From Sulfuritalea sp. (lineage in GTDB: Bacteria > Pseudomonadota > Gammaproteobacteria > Burkholderiales > Rhodocyclaceae): a stretch of DNA of 64,000 bases. The position numbers and the translations under genes were made by a program. The stretch is taken from assembly GCA_016708585.1 (NCBI GenBank), contig JADJFK010000015.1, positions 1 to 64,000 on the forward strand, in the 5' to 3' direction. The notes under the pieces were generated by a model. It saw nothing but the letters and a program-made list of their open reading frames with translations, did not search any database and had not been told where the DNA came from. Every line of letters starts with the position of its first letter. Positions within the stretch are counted from its first letter, which is position 1. Positions 45,659-54,165 of this stretch are shown here, piece by piece.

Positions 45659-46503
45659 GCGAGACGAAACCACCCGCTGCGGCGAAACCGCCCGCTTCGC
45701 GCGAACGCATCCAGCAGGCGCGGCGCAAGTGGCTGCGCACCATCCTGCTCACGGGGGGCGTGACGGGCGCCGCGCTTTCGGGCTTCCTGCCCCTGGTCTA
45801 TGCCCGGACCAAGCGGTTGCGGCCACCGGGAGCGCTGGACGAAAGGGATTTCCTGGCTTCATGCATCAAGTGCGGCCAGTGTGTCCAGGTCTGCCCGGTG
45901 CAGGCGATCAAGCTGGCCGACCTGGTCGACGGCGTCGGCGTCGGCACCCCGTACATCGATGCGCGCGAGCAGGCCTGCGATTTTTCCTGCGACGCGGTGC
46001 AGTGCATCCTGGCCTGTCCGACCGGTTCGCTGGTGTACAAGAAGCCTGCCTTCCTTGGCGTGCGCAAGGGAGCAAAGTTGGCTGCGGCGCCCATCCTCAA
46101 GGCCAAGGAGAAGGATCCGGAACCGACGCTGAACCTCAGCGAACGCATCGGCGTTGCGCGCCTGACGCGGCCGGAGGCCTGTCTGGCAATTCAGGGCAAG
46201 GGCTTCAAGGGCCAAGTGCGCGGCGCCTCTTTCAAGGGTCGCCTGCGTTACATGGAAGTCGACCGCTGGAAACCGATCGGCGTCAGCGAACATCCCTACG
46301 ACCTTGCCGAGTGCGACCTCTGCGTGCGCGAATGTCCGGTCAAGGGCGCGATTTCCATCGAAACCGTATTCGCCCCGGACGGTTCGAAGCGCAAGTCGCC
46401 GGTGGTGCACGAGCCCTGCGTCGGTTGCGGCGTCTGCGAGATGATCTGCCCGGTCGAACCGACCTGCATCGTGGTCGATGCACGGGAGGTGTGGAACACA
46501 TGA
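45655..46503 (+). CDS. nosG: NosG iron-sulfur protein
   Basis: The 282-residue NapG-like ferredoxin has an N-terminal signal or anchor (LRTILLTGGVTGAALSGFLP) and cysteine clusters for four [4Fe-4S] centres: CIKCGQCVQVCPVQAIKL, CDFSCDAVQCILACPTGSL, CDLCVRECPVKGAIS and CVGCGVCEMICPVEPTC. In Wolinella, NosG and NosH act as a menaquinol dehydrogenase feeding NosZ (family knowledge). It overlaps both nosD and nosH by 4 bases, so the three are translationally coupled. The menA and menG genes downstream agree with a menaquinol link. Confidence 0.88.
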   Translation: MSETKPPAAAKPPASRERIQQARRKWLRTILLTGGVTGAALSGFLPLVYARTKRLRPPGALDERDFLASCIKCGQCVQVCPVQAIKLADLVDGVGVGTPYIDAREQACDFSCDAVQCILACPTGSLVYKKPAFLGVRKGAKLAAAPILKAKEKDPEPTLNLSERIGVARLTRPEACLAIQGKGFKGQVRGASFKGRLRYMEVDRWKPIGVSEHPYDLAECDLCVRECPVKGAISIETVFAPDGSKRKSPVVHEPCVGCGVCEMICPVEPTCIVVDAREVWNT

Positions 46504-47483
46504 AAAATCCATATCTGAATCGCCGCTTTCTGGATCAGATCGCGGTGATGCTCGGCCGCGAAGCCAGAAAGCCGTCCGCGATTTCCGGGCGGGCGCAGGA
46601 AATCCACGTCCTCAAGCGCGCCACCAACAAGGAAAGGCTGCAGGAGGCCATGATCGCCCATGCGGATGCGAAGAAAGTTCACACCTGGCGCAACCGGCGC
46701 TGGGCGGTGCTGCTGGTCGTCAACCTGTTCTTTACGCTGTCGTTCTGGCTCGACATCCAGATCCTCGAGGGCGCGCTGACCGCCTCGCGCTTCATCGGCT
46801 TCCATCTGATCGATCTGAACTCGGCCTTGCAGGTCATGCTGGCGCACAAACACATCATCGTCAATCTGGTGATCGGCACCGGCACGGTATTCGTGCTCTG
46901 GCTGCTGCTGGGCGGGCGGACTTTCTGTTCCTGGGTCTGTCCCTACCATTTGCTGGCGGAGTGGGCGGAAAAGATCCACCTCTGGCTGGTCAAGAAGAAG
47001 CTGGTGACGGACCAGGACATCGATCGCCGCCTGCGCACCGGATCGTGGCTTGTTTTCGCCGTTCTCGCCATCGCCACCGGCTATACCGTGTTCGAGTCGA
47101 TTTCCCCCACCGGCATCGTATCCCGGGCACTGATCTACGGTCCCGGACTGGCCTTGCTCTGGGTGCTGGCGCTGCTGGTGTTCGAGGTGTTCTTCTCGCG
47201 TCGTGCGTGGTGCCGCTACGCCTGCCCGATCGGGCTCACCTACGGGGTGGTCGGCATCTTCTCGCCGGTGCGCGTCAAGTACAAGCTGGAAAGCTGTTTC
47301 CACGAGGGCGACTGCCGCAAGGTCTGCCTGGTGCCGCATGTGCTCGACACGGTGATCAAGGGCCGCGCGGTGGATACCGAAATACCCATCGGCCCGGACT
47401 GCACCCGCTGCGGCCTGTGCGTCGACACCTGCCCGACCGGGTCGCTCACCTTCGATGTCAAGGGGCTCTCCAGGCTGCTCTGA
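46500..47483 (+). CDS. nosH: NosH membrane iron-sulfur quinol oxidase subunit
   Basis: The 327-residue NapH-like membrane protein has four or more spans (WAVLLVVNLFFTLSFWLDIQ onward). It has two membrane-side motifs, TFCSWVCPYHLLAEW and RAWCRYACPIGLTYG (CxxxCP), and two C-terminal [4Fe-4S] motifs, CFHEGDCRKVCLVPH and CTRCGLCVDTCPTGS. It is the membrane partner of NosG in quinol oxidation. The ATG overlaps the nosG stop. It ends 29 bases before nosF. Confidence 0.88.
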   Translation: MKNPYLNRRFLDQIAVMLGREARKPSAISGRAQEIHVLKRATNKERLQEAMIAHADAKKVHTWRNRRWAVLLVVNLFFTLSFWLDIQILEGALTASRFIGFHLIDLNSALQVMLAHKHIIVNLVIGTGTVFVLWLLLGGRTFCSWVCPYHLLAEWAEKIHLWLVKKKLVTDQDIDRRLRTGSWLVFAVLAIATGYTVFESISPTGIVSRALIYGPGLALLWVLALLVFEVFFSRRAWCRYACPIGLTYGVVGIFSPVRVKYKLESCFHEGDCRKVCLVPHVLDTVIKGRAVDTEIPIGPDCTRCGLCVDTCPTGSLTFDVKGLSRLL

Positions 47484-47512
47484 ACCGCGACATCCGTCGT
47501 CACCTACCCGCC

Positions 47513-48391
47513 ATGATCCAATTCTCCAACGTAAGCAAAAGCTTTCGCAAGACCTGCGTCCTCGACGACATCAGCCTCGACATAGGCTTGTCCGAGCGTG
47601 TCGCACTGATCGGCTCCAACGGCGCCGGCAAGACCACGCTGATCCGCTGCCTGCTCGGCGAATACACCTTCGACGGCCGGGTCACCATCGATGGTCGCGA
47701 TCCGCGCCGGGAGCGCACGGCTGTTCTCGGCTCGATTGGTTTCGTGCCGCAACTGCCGCCGCCGCTGAAAATGCCGGTGGCGCAGTTGATCGATTTCTCC
47801 GCCGCGCTGTGCGGCACCGACCCGGCGCGCATCCACGAACTGGCGCAACGCCTGGGGCTCGACCTGGCGCCGATCCTGACGCGGCCTTTCGTCAAGCTCT
47901 CGGGCGGCATGAAGCAGAAGCTGCTGATCGCGATCGCGCTCGGGCGCGAGGCAAAGGTGCTGGTGATGGACGAACCGGCCGCCAACCTCGACCCGGAGGC
48001 GCGCAAGATCTTCTTCGAACTGCTCGCCGAGCGCCAGCAGGATGTCACCATGCTGATCTCCAGCCATCGCCTCAACGAGGTTTCGGCGCTGGTCAATCGC
48101 GTCGTGGAAATGGACATGGGCAAGGTGGTGCTCGACGATCGCGTCGCCGATGACGTTTCGCTTTCCGGCCAGTTTGCCTGCCGCATTTCGATCAAGCGCA
48201 GCGAGGCGGCATTCGCCAAGGCGATGCAGGCATGGAATTTCCGCGATCTCGGCGACGGGCTGGAATGGGAGGGCGAGGTGCCCGGTCCCGACCGCCTGCG
48301 CTTCATGGGCATGACCTCGCGCTATGTGGCGCTGATCAGCGATTACTCGCTTGCGGAAGCAAGAGTCGGCGCTGGCGATACGGCAAATTGA
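47513..48391 (+). CDS. nosF: NosF ABC transporter ATP-binding protein
   Basis: The 292-residue ABC ATPase has a Walker A (ALIGSNGAGKTTLIRCLLGE, near residue 37), a Q-loop (GFVPQLPPPLKMP), the signature LSGGMKQKLLIAIALG and a Walker B (KVLVMDEPAANLDPEARK). It drives the NosY permease in a system that supplies a sulfur compound for the CuZ site of NosZ. The last residues (EARVGAGDTAN) and the stop come from a copy of the dispersed repeat. The TGA shares a base with the nosL ATG. Confidence 0.9.
   Translation: MIQFSNVSKSFRKTCVLDDISLDIGLSERVALIGSNGAGKTTLIRCLLGEYTFDGRVTIDGRDPRRERTAVLGSIGFVPQLPPPLKMPVAQLIDFSAALCGTDPARIHELAQRLGLDLAPILTRPFVKLSGGMKQKLLIAIALGREAKVLVMDEPAANLDPEARKIFFELLAERQQDVTMLISSHRLNEVSALVNRVVEMDMGKVVLDDRVADDVSLSGQFACRISIKRSEAAFAKAMQAWNFRDLGDGLEWEGEVPGPDRLRFMGMTSRYVALISDYSLAEARVGAGDTAN
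48359..48387 (-). repeat. Dispersed repeat, short form, at the end of nosF
   Basis: GCAAGAGTCGGCGCTGG followed by CGATACGGCAAA supplies the final residues RVGAGDTAN, directly before the stop and the nosL start. Confidence 0.65.
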
Positions 48392-48855
48392 TGGACCGGC
48401 GCCGCTTCATCGTCGCCGGTTTTGCCTTGACGCCACTGGCGGCAGCTTTGTCCGCCTGCGGCAAGTCCGGTCCATGGCCGGAGGGCATGGCCGAGATCAA
48501 ATGGGACCGCGATACCTGCGTCCGCTGCAGCATGGTGATTTCCGACCGCCGCTTTGCCGCCGAGATGCGCGGCGGCGGGAAAGACATCGTGTTCAAGTTC
48601 GACGACATCGGCTGCGCCATGTTCTGGATGCGCGACAAGGCCGGGGACTTCCCGTGGATGGCGGAAGCGGCCACGCGGATCTGGGTCGCCGATGCCGCGG
48701 GCAAGGGCGACAAGTGGCTCGATGCGCGCAAGGCACACTACAGCGGCGGGGCGATGTCGCCGATGGGCTATAACTTCAGCGCGCGCGCCTACGCCGAGGC
48801 GGGCTCGCAAAGCTTTGACGAAATGCGCCAGCACGTGCTGGCGAAAGGCAAATAG
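48391..48855 (+). CDS. nosL: NosL copper chaperone lipoprotein
   Basis: The 154-residue lipoprotein has a twin-Arg-like start (MDRRRFIVAGFALTPLAAAL) and lipobox LSAC. The Cu(I)-binding region includes DTCVRCSMVISDRRFAAEMR, with the conserved CxxC-M pattern of NosL, and SGGAMSPMGYNFSA near the C-terminus. It delivers copper to NosZ in the periplasm or outer membrane. It lies between nosF and nosY. In many clusters nosL follows nosY, so the order here (F-L-Y) is worth noting. Confidence 0.88.
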   Translation: MDRRRFIVAGFALTPLAAALSACGKSGPWPEGMAEIKWDRDTCVRCSMVISDRRFAAEMRGGGKDIVFKFDDIGCAMFWMRDKAGDFPWMAEAATRIWVADAAGKGDKWLDARKAHYSGGAMSPMGYNFSARAYAEAGSQSFDEMRQHVLAKGK

Positions 48856-49688
48856 TGATTACCAAACAACTCTGGCTCACCGCCAAACTCGACATCGTCG
48901 AATCCCTGCGCGCGCGCTGGTTCCAGGTCTATACCCTGGTCTTCGGCGGCATCGTCGCGCTGCTCTTCCTCTTCGGCCTCACCGAATCGCGGGTGCTCGG
49001 CTTCATCGGCCTGTCGCGGCTGCTGGTGACCTACATCCAGCTGACCATGGCGATCCTGCCGATCTTCGTCCTCATCACCACGGTGCGTTCGGTGGCGGGC
49101 GACCGCGAGGCCGGCGTCTATGAATACCTGCTGTCGCTGCCGGTGTCGCTGGCGGCGTGGTTCTGGGGCAAGATCCTCGGCCGCTACATCGTCATCTTCC
49201 TGCCCGTGTTCGGCGCCATGGTGCTGGCGGTGCTGATCGCGCTGCTGCGCGGCATCGAAGTGCCGTGGGGCATGTTCGGCTATTACACCGCGCTGCTGGC
49301 CGTGATGGCGGCCTGCTTCCTCGGCATCGGCATGCTGATCTCGGCGCTCGCGCGCAGCACCGACATGGCGCAGGGCGCCGCCTTCGTGGTCTGGCTGACG
49401 CTGCTGCTGTTCCTCGACCTTATCCTGCTCGGCGTCATGATCCAGGGCAAGGTCTCGCCGGAAGTTGCGGTGACCATGGCGCTGGCCAATCCGCTGCAGG
49501 TCTTCCGTACCGCCGCCCTGGCGCTGTTCGATCCGCAACTGATCGTGCTCGGCCCTTCGGCCTACGTGATCCTCGACCTGTTCGGCGTGATCGGCTACAA
49601 GGTGTTCGCCCTGGCCTATCCGACCGTGGTCGGCGTGGCGGCGGCGGTGCTGGGCTATCAGATATTCAAGCGGGGCGATTTGCCGTGA
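48855..49688 (+). CDS. nosY: NosY ABC transporter permease
   Basis: The 277-residue permease has six predicted spans and the ABC-2 type layout. ITKQLWLTAKLDIVESLRAR is the amphipathic start; TVRSVAGDREAGVYEYLLSL and GMLISALARSTDMAQGAAFV are typical of NosY. The GTG start at 48855 overlaps the nosL stop by one base. It pairs with NosF and works with NosD. The final TGA overlaps the GTG of the thioredoxin-like gene. Confidence 0.88.
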   Translation: MITKQLWLTAKLDIVESLRARWFQVYTLVFGGIVALLFLFGLTESRVLGFIGLSRLLVTYIQLTMAILPIFVLITTVRSVAGDREAGVYEYLLSLPVSLAAWFWGKILGRYIVIFLPVFGAMVLAVLIALLRGIEVPWGMFGYYTALLAVMAACFLGIGMLISALARSTDMAQGAAFVVWLTLLLFLDLILLGVMIQGKVSPEVAVTMALANPLQVFRTAALALFDPQLIVLGPSAYVILDLFGVIGYKVFALAYPTVVGVAAAVLGYQIFKRGDLP

Positions 49689-50230
49689 GTGGCCGAAAGT
49701 TATGCCTCCGGCGGAGCCGGTGGCGGTATCCCTCGCGGACGGCGCTGGCGCTACGGCGATTCCTCGTCCTTGCGCTGCTGCTGGCCGGGACGGCGCAGGC
49801 CGCGAACAGCGACGCCCTGTTTGCCGCGAAACTCGACAGCAGCGACGGCAAGGTGGTCGCGCTCGAGACCTGGCGCGGCAAGCCGCTGATCGTGAACTTC
49901 TGGGCGCGCTGGTGCGCGCCCTGCCGCGTCGAGATTCCGGAACTGGTCAAGACCCAGGATAAATACCGCAAACGCGGCCTGGTCGTGATCGGCATCGGCC
50001 TCGAGGACAAGGCGGAATCCGTGCGCGACTTCATGAAGGCCTACGAGATGAGCTACACGGTGCTGCTGGCCAGGGACGGGGGCATCGAACTGATGAAGGC
50101 CCTGGGCAACACGCGCGCCGGACTGCCCTTCACCGTGGCCATCGATCGTCGTGGCGAGATCGTCGCGATCAAGCTGGGCGCGATGAATCGCAGCGAGCTC
50201 GATGCCGCCGGCGAAGCGGCCCTGAAGTAG
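49685..50230 (+). CDS. TlpA-like exported thioredoxin
   Basis: The 181-residue protein starts from a GTG overlapping the nosY stop. Its core is a TlpA/ResA fold with the CxxC active site in IVNFWARWCAPCRVEIPELV and the cis-Pro region GLPFTVAID. An N-terminal hydrophobic segment (RRFLVLALLLAGTAQAANSD) would export it. The first 20 residues before that segment (KLCLRRSRWRYPSRTALAL) are encoded by a 69-base copy of the dispersed repeat, giving an unusual Arg-rich signal-peptide start. It probably reduces Cys in apo-NosL, NosZ CuA or the cytochromes. Without the repeat, an internal start near the hydrophobic region may be the ancestral one. Confidence 0.78.
   Translation: MSGRKLCLRRSRWRYPSRTALALRRFLVLALLLAGTAQAANSDALFAAKLDSSDGKVVALETWRGKPLIVNFWARWCAPCRVEIPELVKTQDKYRKRGLVVIGIGLEDKAESVRDFMKAYEMSYTVLLARDGGIELMKALGNTRAGLPFTVAIDRRGEIVAIKLGAMNRSELDAAGEAALK
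49691..49759 (-). repeat. Dispersed repeat, long form, at the start of the thioredoxin gene
   Basis: The ends GGCCGAAAGTTATGCC and GGCGCTGGCGCTACGGCGA bracket a hairpin-forming centre with CGGTATCCCTCGCGGACGG. It aligns closely with the copy at 60807-60875 over its whole length. Confidence 0.75.
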
Positions 50231-50244
50231 CCCGCTGGGTTCCG

Positions 50245-51003
50245 ATGCAGACGAAGAACCTGCTCGACAACAGTTTCGGCAACCAGGCCGTCAGCCCCGC
50301 CGAACGGCGCCGGCGCATCGGCGTGGTGTTCGATGCGATCGCGCCGCGCTATGACCTGATGAACGACCTGATGAGCTTCGGCATCCATCGCCTGTGGAAG
50401 CGCACGCTGGCCCGCCGGGTGGCCGGCACGGGCGGCCTCGCGGTCGACCTGGCCGGCGGTACCGGCGATGTGGCGCGCCTGCTGGTCGACGGGGAGCGGC
50501 GGGTGGTGGTCTGCGATCCGAGCCTGCCGATGATGATGGCGGGACGCAGCCGGGGCAGCACCGGCATGACATGGCTGGCCGGCGAAGCCGAGAAGCTTCC
50601 GTTTGCCGATGCCAGCGTGGACCTGCTGACGGTCGCCTTCGGCCTGCGCAACGCCACGCATCTCGGCTCGGCCCTGGCCGAGATCCGGCGCGTGCTGAAG
50701 CCCGGCGCGCGCTTCGTCTGCCTGGAATTTTCGCGGCCGGCGAAATGGCTGGCGCCGTTCTACGATCTTTACTCGTTCCTGGTCATCCCGCGCCTGGGCG
50801 CGCTGGTGGCGCGGGAGCCGCTGGCCTACCAGTATCTGGTCGAGTCGATCCGGCGCTTTCCGGACCAGGCGGAGTTCGCGCGTCTCATGGAGCAGTCCGG
50901 TCTTGGCGACGTGCACTGGAAAAACGTATCCTTCGGCATTGCCTGCCTTCATTTCGGTACTTGTCCCCATAATGTCCAGCCGCCCCTTGATCTGCGTACA
51001 TAG
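50245..51003 (+). CDS. menG: Demethylmenaquinone/ubiquinone methyltransferase (UbiE/MenG type)
   Basis: The 252-residue SAM methyltransferase has the UbiE/MenG signatures VFDAIAPRYDLMNDLMSFGI (near residue 28), LAVDLAGGTGDVARLLVD and LTVAFGLRNATHLGSALAEI. It methylates demethylmenaquinone (MenG) or the ubiquinone precursor (UbiE). The menA gene downstream in the same run favours menaquinone here. It starts 14 bases after the thioredoxin gene, so it is part of the nos transcript. A palindromic pair lies between it and menA. Confidence 0.82.
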   Translation: MQTKNLLDNSFGNQAVSPAERRRRIGVVFDAIAPRYDLMNDLMSFGIHRLWKRTLARRVAGTGGLAVDLAGGTGDVARLLVDGERRVVVCDPSLPMMMAGRSRGSTGMTWLAGEAEKLPFADASVDLLTVAFGLRNATHLGSALAEIRRVLKPGARFVCLEFSRPAKWLAPFYDLYSFLVIPRLGALVAREPLAYQYLVESIRRFPDQAEFARLMEQSGLGDVHWKNVSFGIACLHFGTCPHNVQPPLDLRT

Positions 51004-51017
51004 CGCTCATATTCCCT

Positions 51018-51087
51018 CGTCACACCGGCGGAAGCCGGTGTCCAGTGAGGCGCTCAACTCGATTCCGGCGTTCGCCGGAATGACGAG
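51018..51087. repeat. REP-like palindrome pair between menG and menA
   Basis: Two hairpins occur in succession: ACACCGGC/GCCGGTGT around GGAA (51022-51041) and ATTCCGGCG/CGCCGGAAT around TT (51062-51081), followed by GACGA. This resembles the common extragenic palindromes with GGAATGACG ends in proteobacteria. It could stabilise the menG message. Confidence 0.7.
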
Positions 51088-51116
51088 CCGGACTTCGTGG
51101 CTAATCAGGTGTCCTC

Positions 51117-52031
51117 ATGAGACCTGAACTGCCCGCCGCGGTGACCGCAGCGCCGCCTTCCGGCTGGCGGGTCTGGTGGACCGCCACCCGGCCGCGCACG
51201 CTGAGCATTGCCGCGACGCCGGTTCTGGTCGGCACGGCGCTGGCCATGGCGGAGGGCGTCGCGCCGGGCTGGTTTGCGATGCTGGCCGCGCTGTGCTGCG
51301 CGATCCTGATCCAGGTCGGCACCAACCTGCACAACGATGCCGCCGATTTCGAGCGCGGTACCGACCAGCCCGACCGCATCGGCCCGCTGCGCGTCACCGC
51401 GGCGGGATGGGCGAGCCCGGCGGCGGTGCGCCGCGCGGCCGCGATCAGCTTCGCGCTGGCCCTGGTGCTGGGCATCTATCTGGTCGCGGTGGGGGGCTGG
51501 CCGATCTTCGTCGCCGGCATCGCTTCGCTGCTGGCCGGCTGGTCGTATTCGGGCGGGCGCCATCCGGTTTCCCATACGCCTTTGGGCGAACTGTTCGTCC
51601 TGGTGTTTTTCGGCCTGGTCGCCGTGGCGGGCAGCCACTGGCTGCAGCGCGGCGCCTGGTCGCCGAATGCGTGGCTGGCGGGGATCGTGGTCGGCCTGCC
51701 GGCGGCGGCGGTGTTGCTGGTGAACAACTATCGGGACCTGGAAGACGACCTGCGCAGCGGCCGGCGGACCCTGGCCGCCCTGATCGGCCGCGGCAACTCG
51801 CGCCTGGCCTATGCCGCAATGATGTCGCTGCCGTTCGCGGTGTTGCCCCTGCTGGCCTGGCATGGCCTGCAAGGCGCGCTGCTCGGCTTGCTGGCACTGC
51901 CCCTCGCCGCATCGCTGATCCGCCGCCTGCACCGCACCCAACCCGGACCGCAGCTCAACCTCCTGCTGGCGGGCACCGCCCAGGCCGGGTTTGCCCTCGG
52001 TGCGCTGCTCGCGATCGGATTGCTGCTGTGA
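51117..52031 (+). CDS. menA: 1,4-dihydroxy-2-naphthoate prenyltransferase MenA
   Basis: The 304-residue UbiA-superfamily membrane protein has eight to nine spans. The first Asp-rich motif NLHNDAADFERGTDQPDRIG (near residues 77-96) and the second VNNYRDLEDDLRSGRRTLAA are of the MenA type; the KGxDxPDRIGP-like context separates MenA from UbiA. It prenylates DHNA in menaquinone synthesis. Its location inside a clade II nos operon, next to menG, suggests menaquinol feeds N2O reduction. Its stop overlaps the GTG start of the BASS transporter gene. Confidence 0.85.
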   Translation: MRPELPAAVTAAPPSGWRVWWTATRPRTLSIAATPVLVGTALAMAEGVAPGWFAMLAALCCAILIQVGTNLHNDAADFERGTDQPDRIGPLRVTAAGWASPAAVRRAAAISFALALVLGIYLVAVGGWPIFVAGIASLLAGWSYSGGRHPVSHTPLGELFVLVFFGLVAVAGSHWLQRGAWSPNAWLAGIVVGLPAAAVLLVNNYRDLEDDLRSGRRTLAALIGRGNSRLAYAAMMSLPFAVLPLLAWHGLQGALLGLLALPLAASLIRRLHRTQPGPQLNLLLAGTAQAGFALGALLAIGLLL

Positions 52032-52921
52032 ACCTGCCGGTGGTCGAGCTGTTCCTGCCGCTGGCGCTGGCCTTCATCATGTTCGCGCTCGGCCTGACGC
52101 TGGTGGTCGCCGATTTCAAGCGGGTGTTCACGCGGCCCCGGGCCATGCTGGTCGGCCTCGCCGGGCAAATGCTGCTGTTCCCGGTGTTTGCCTACGCGCT
52201 GGCGCTGGCCTGGCGCTTGCCGGCGGAGATGGCCGTCGGACTGATGATCCTCGCCGCCTGCCCGGGCGGCGTCAGTTCCGGCTTGCTGACCCACCTGGCG
52301 CGCGGCGACACCGCGCTGTCGATTTCGCTCACCGCGGTGACCAGCGTCGCCGCCGTCATCACGGTTCCCTTCGTCGTCGATCTGGCCATGGCGCGGTTCA
52401 TGCACTCCGCGGCCGGCGTGGAATTTCCCTTGCTGAAGATGGTGCGCGGCGTGTTCCTGCTGACCACGGTGCCGGTGGTGCTCGGCATGGGCCTGAAGGC
52501 CTGGCGCCCGGCGCTGGCCCTGCGCCTGGAACGGCCGGCGGGTCGCCTGGCGACCGCGCTGTTCGTGCTGATCGTGCTGGCCACCTTCTTCAGCCAGCGC
52601 CAGGTGCTGATGGCTAATCTGGGCAGCATCGGGCCGGCCGCGATGCTGCTCAACCTGCTGGTGATCGCGGCGGGTTTCGCCATGGCGCGCGCCGGCGGCC
52701 TGCAGCGCCGCGACCGGATCGCGGTGGCCACCGAATGCGGTTTGCAGAATGCCGGCCTCGGAATTTTCATCGCCGCCAGCGTCATGCAGTCGCCGGCCAT
52801 GACGGTACCCAGCGTGGTGTACGCCCTGCTGATGAATTTCGGCGCGATCGGCTTCGTGATCCTGATGCGCGGCGCCGAGCGAAACTTCGCCGGCGGGCGC
52901 ACCGATGCCGCCGTTCGATGA
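52028..52921 (+). CDS. BASS-family (bile acid:sodium symporter-like) transporter
   Basis: The 297-residue membrane protein has about ten spans. FIMFALGLTLVVADFKRVFT, MILAACPGGVSSGLLTHLAR and ATECGLQNAGLGIFIAASVM are typical BASS motifs, the last two forming the ion and substrate crossover. The substrate is not known; family members move bile acids, pantoate, pyruvate or other organic anions with sodium. It overlaps menA by 4 bases and nosD2 by 4 bases, so it is locked into the men-nos transcript. That makes a quinone-precursor or carboxylate substrate thinkable, but this is speculation. Confidence 0.8.
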   Translation: MNLPVVELFLPLALAFIMFALGLTLVVADFKRVFTRPRAMLVGLAGQMLLFPVFAYALALAWRLPAEMAVGLMILAACPGGVSSGLLTHLARGDTALSISLTAVTSVAAVITVPFVVDLAMARFMHSAAGVEFPLLKMVRGVFLLTTVPVVLGMGLKAWRPALALRLERPAGRLATALFVLIVLATFFSQRQVLMANLGSIGPAAMLLNLLVIAAGFAMARAGGLQRRDRIAVATECGLQNAGLGIFIAASVMQSPAMTVPSVVYALLMNFGAIGFVILMRGAERNFAGGRTDAAVR

Positions 52922-54129
52922 GGCTGCCGGGCTGCCTGTTCGCCTTGCTCGTCCTGCCGGCATGGGTGGCATGGGCGGCGCCGGCCATCCCGCTGCAAAC
53001 CCTGATCGACGCCACGCCGGCCGGCGGCACGCTGCGCCTGGCGCCGGGAACCTACGCCGGGCCGGCCAGCATCGCCCGCCCGCTGGCGCTGGACGGCGGG
53101 CATCGCGCCGTGATCCGCGGCGACGGGCGCAGCACCGTGCTTTCGGTCGCCGCCAACGGCGTCACGCTGCGCGGCCTGCACATCACCGGCAGCGGCGATT
53201 CGCATGACCGGATCGACGCCGGCATCCTGCTCGAAGGCGACGGCCATCGTGTCGAGGACAACGAGATCGACGACGTCCTCTTCGGCATCCACCTCAAGCG
53301 GGTGAACCGTGCGCGTGTCGTCGGCAACCGCGTCACCGGCAAGAACCTGGAGCAGGGCATGCGCGGCGACGCGATCCGGCTCTGGTACAGCCAGCACAAT
53401 GTCATCGAGGGCAACCGTTTCCGCCGCGCGCGCGACCTGACCTTCACCAATTCCGCCGACAACCGCATCGTCGGCAACCGCTTCGAGGACGGCCGCTACG
53501 GCATGCACATCATTTTTTCGCCGCGGCTGCAGGTCGAGAACAACCATCTCGCGGACACCGGCACCGGCATCGTCGTGCTCTACTCGCCCGACCTGGTCCT
53601 GCGCGGCAACCATGTCGCCCATGCCTTGACCGACGGCGGTGGCGGCATCGTGTTCAAGGAGAGCGGCGTTGCGCTGGTCGAGAACAACGAAGTGCTGCAC
53701 TGCTCGGTGGGCCTCAAGGTCGACGCGCCGCCGCAGTCGGTCGGCGCGCTGAAGGTAAGCAACAACCGCTTCGCCCACAACATCATCGGCCTGTTCTTCT
53801 ACGGCGAGGAGGGCGGCCACCGCTTCTTCGACAACCGCTTCGAGAACAACCTCAGCACCGTGGCGATCAGCGCGCCGGGCGCGGGCAGCGCCAACGTCTG
53901 GCGCGGCAACACCTGGGACGACTACCAGGGCTTCGACCGCAACGGCGATGGCATCGGCGACACGCCGCACGAGGTCTACCTGTTCGCCGACCGCATCTGG
54001 ATGGAAACGCCGATGGCGACCTTCTTCCGCAATTCGCCGGTGCTGGAGATGCTGGATTTCCTCGAACGCCTGGCGCCGTTTTCATCGCCGCACCGGGTGC
54101 TGCGCGATCCCGCGCCGCGCATGCGCTGA
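52918..54129 (+). CDS. nosD: NosD-like periplasmic beta-helix protein, copy 2
   Basis: The 403-residue protein has a signal peptide (MRLPGCLFALLVLPAWVAWA) and the same CASH beta-helix and C-terminal NTWDDYQGFDRNGDGIGDTP as copy 1 at 44273. It lacks the extra N-terminal stretch of about 60 residues. The two share motifs throughout, such as GLHITGSGDSHD and LEMLDFLERLAPFSSP, so they are paralogues or came from two nos lineages. It probably acts in CuZ assembly with NosFY. It is coupled to the upstream BASS gene by a 4-base overlap. Confidence 0.88.
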   Translation: MRLPGCLFALLVLPAWVAWAAPAIPLQTLIDATPAGGTLRLAPGTYAGPASIARPLALDGGHRAVIRGDGRSTVLSVAANGVTLRGLHITGSGDSHDRIDAGILLEGDGHRVEDNEIDDVLFGIHLKRVNRARVVGNRVTGKNLEQGMRGDAIRLWYSQHNVIEGNRFRRARDLTFTNSADNRIVGNRFEDGRYGMHIIFSPRLQVENNHLADTGTGIVVLYSPDLVLRGNHVAHALTDGGGGIVFKESGVALVENNEVLHCSVGLKVDAPPQSVGALKVSNNRFAHNIIGLFFYGEEGGHRFFDNRFENNLSTVAISAPGAGSANVWRGNTWDDYQGFDRNGDGIGDTPHEVYLFADRIWMETPMATFFRNSPVLEMLDFLERLAPFSSPHRVLRDPAPRMR

Positions 54130-54165
54130 GCCTACAATCGCCATTCGACAACCAAGGAAAGCCCC

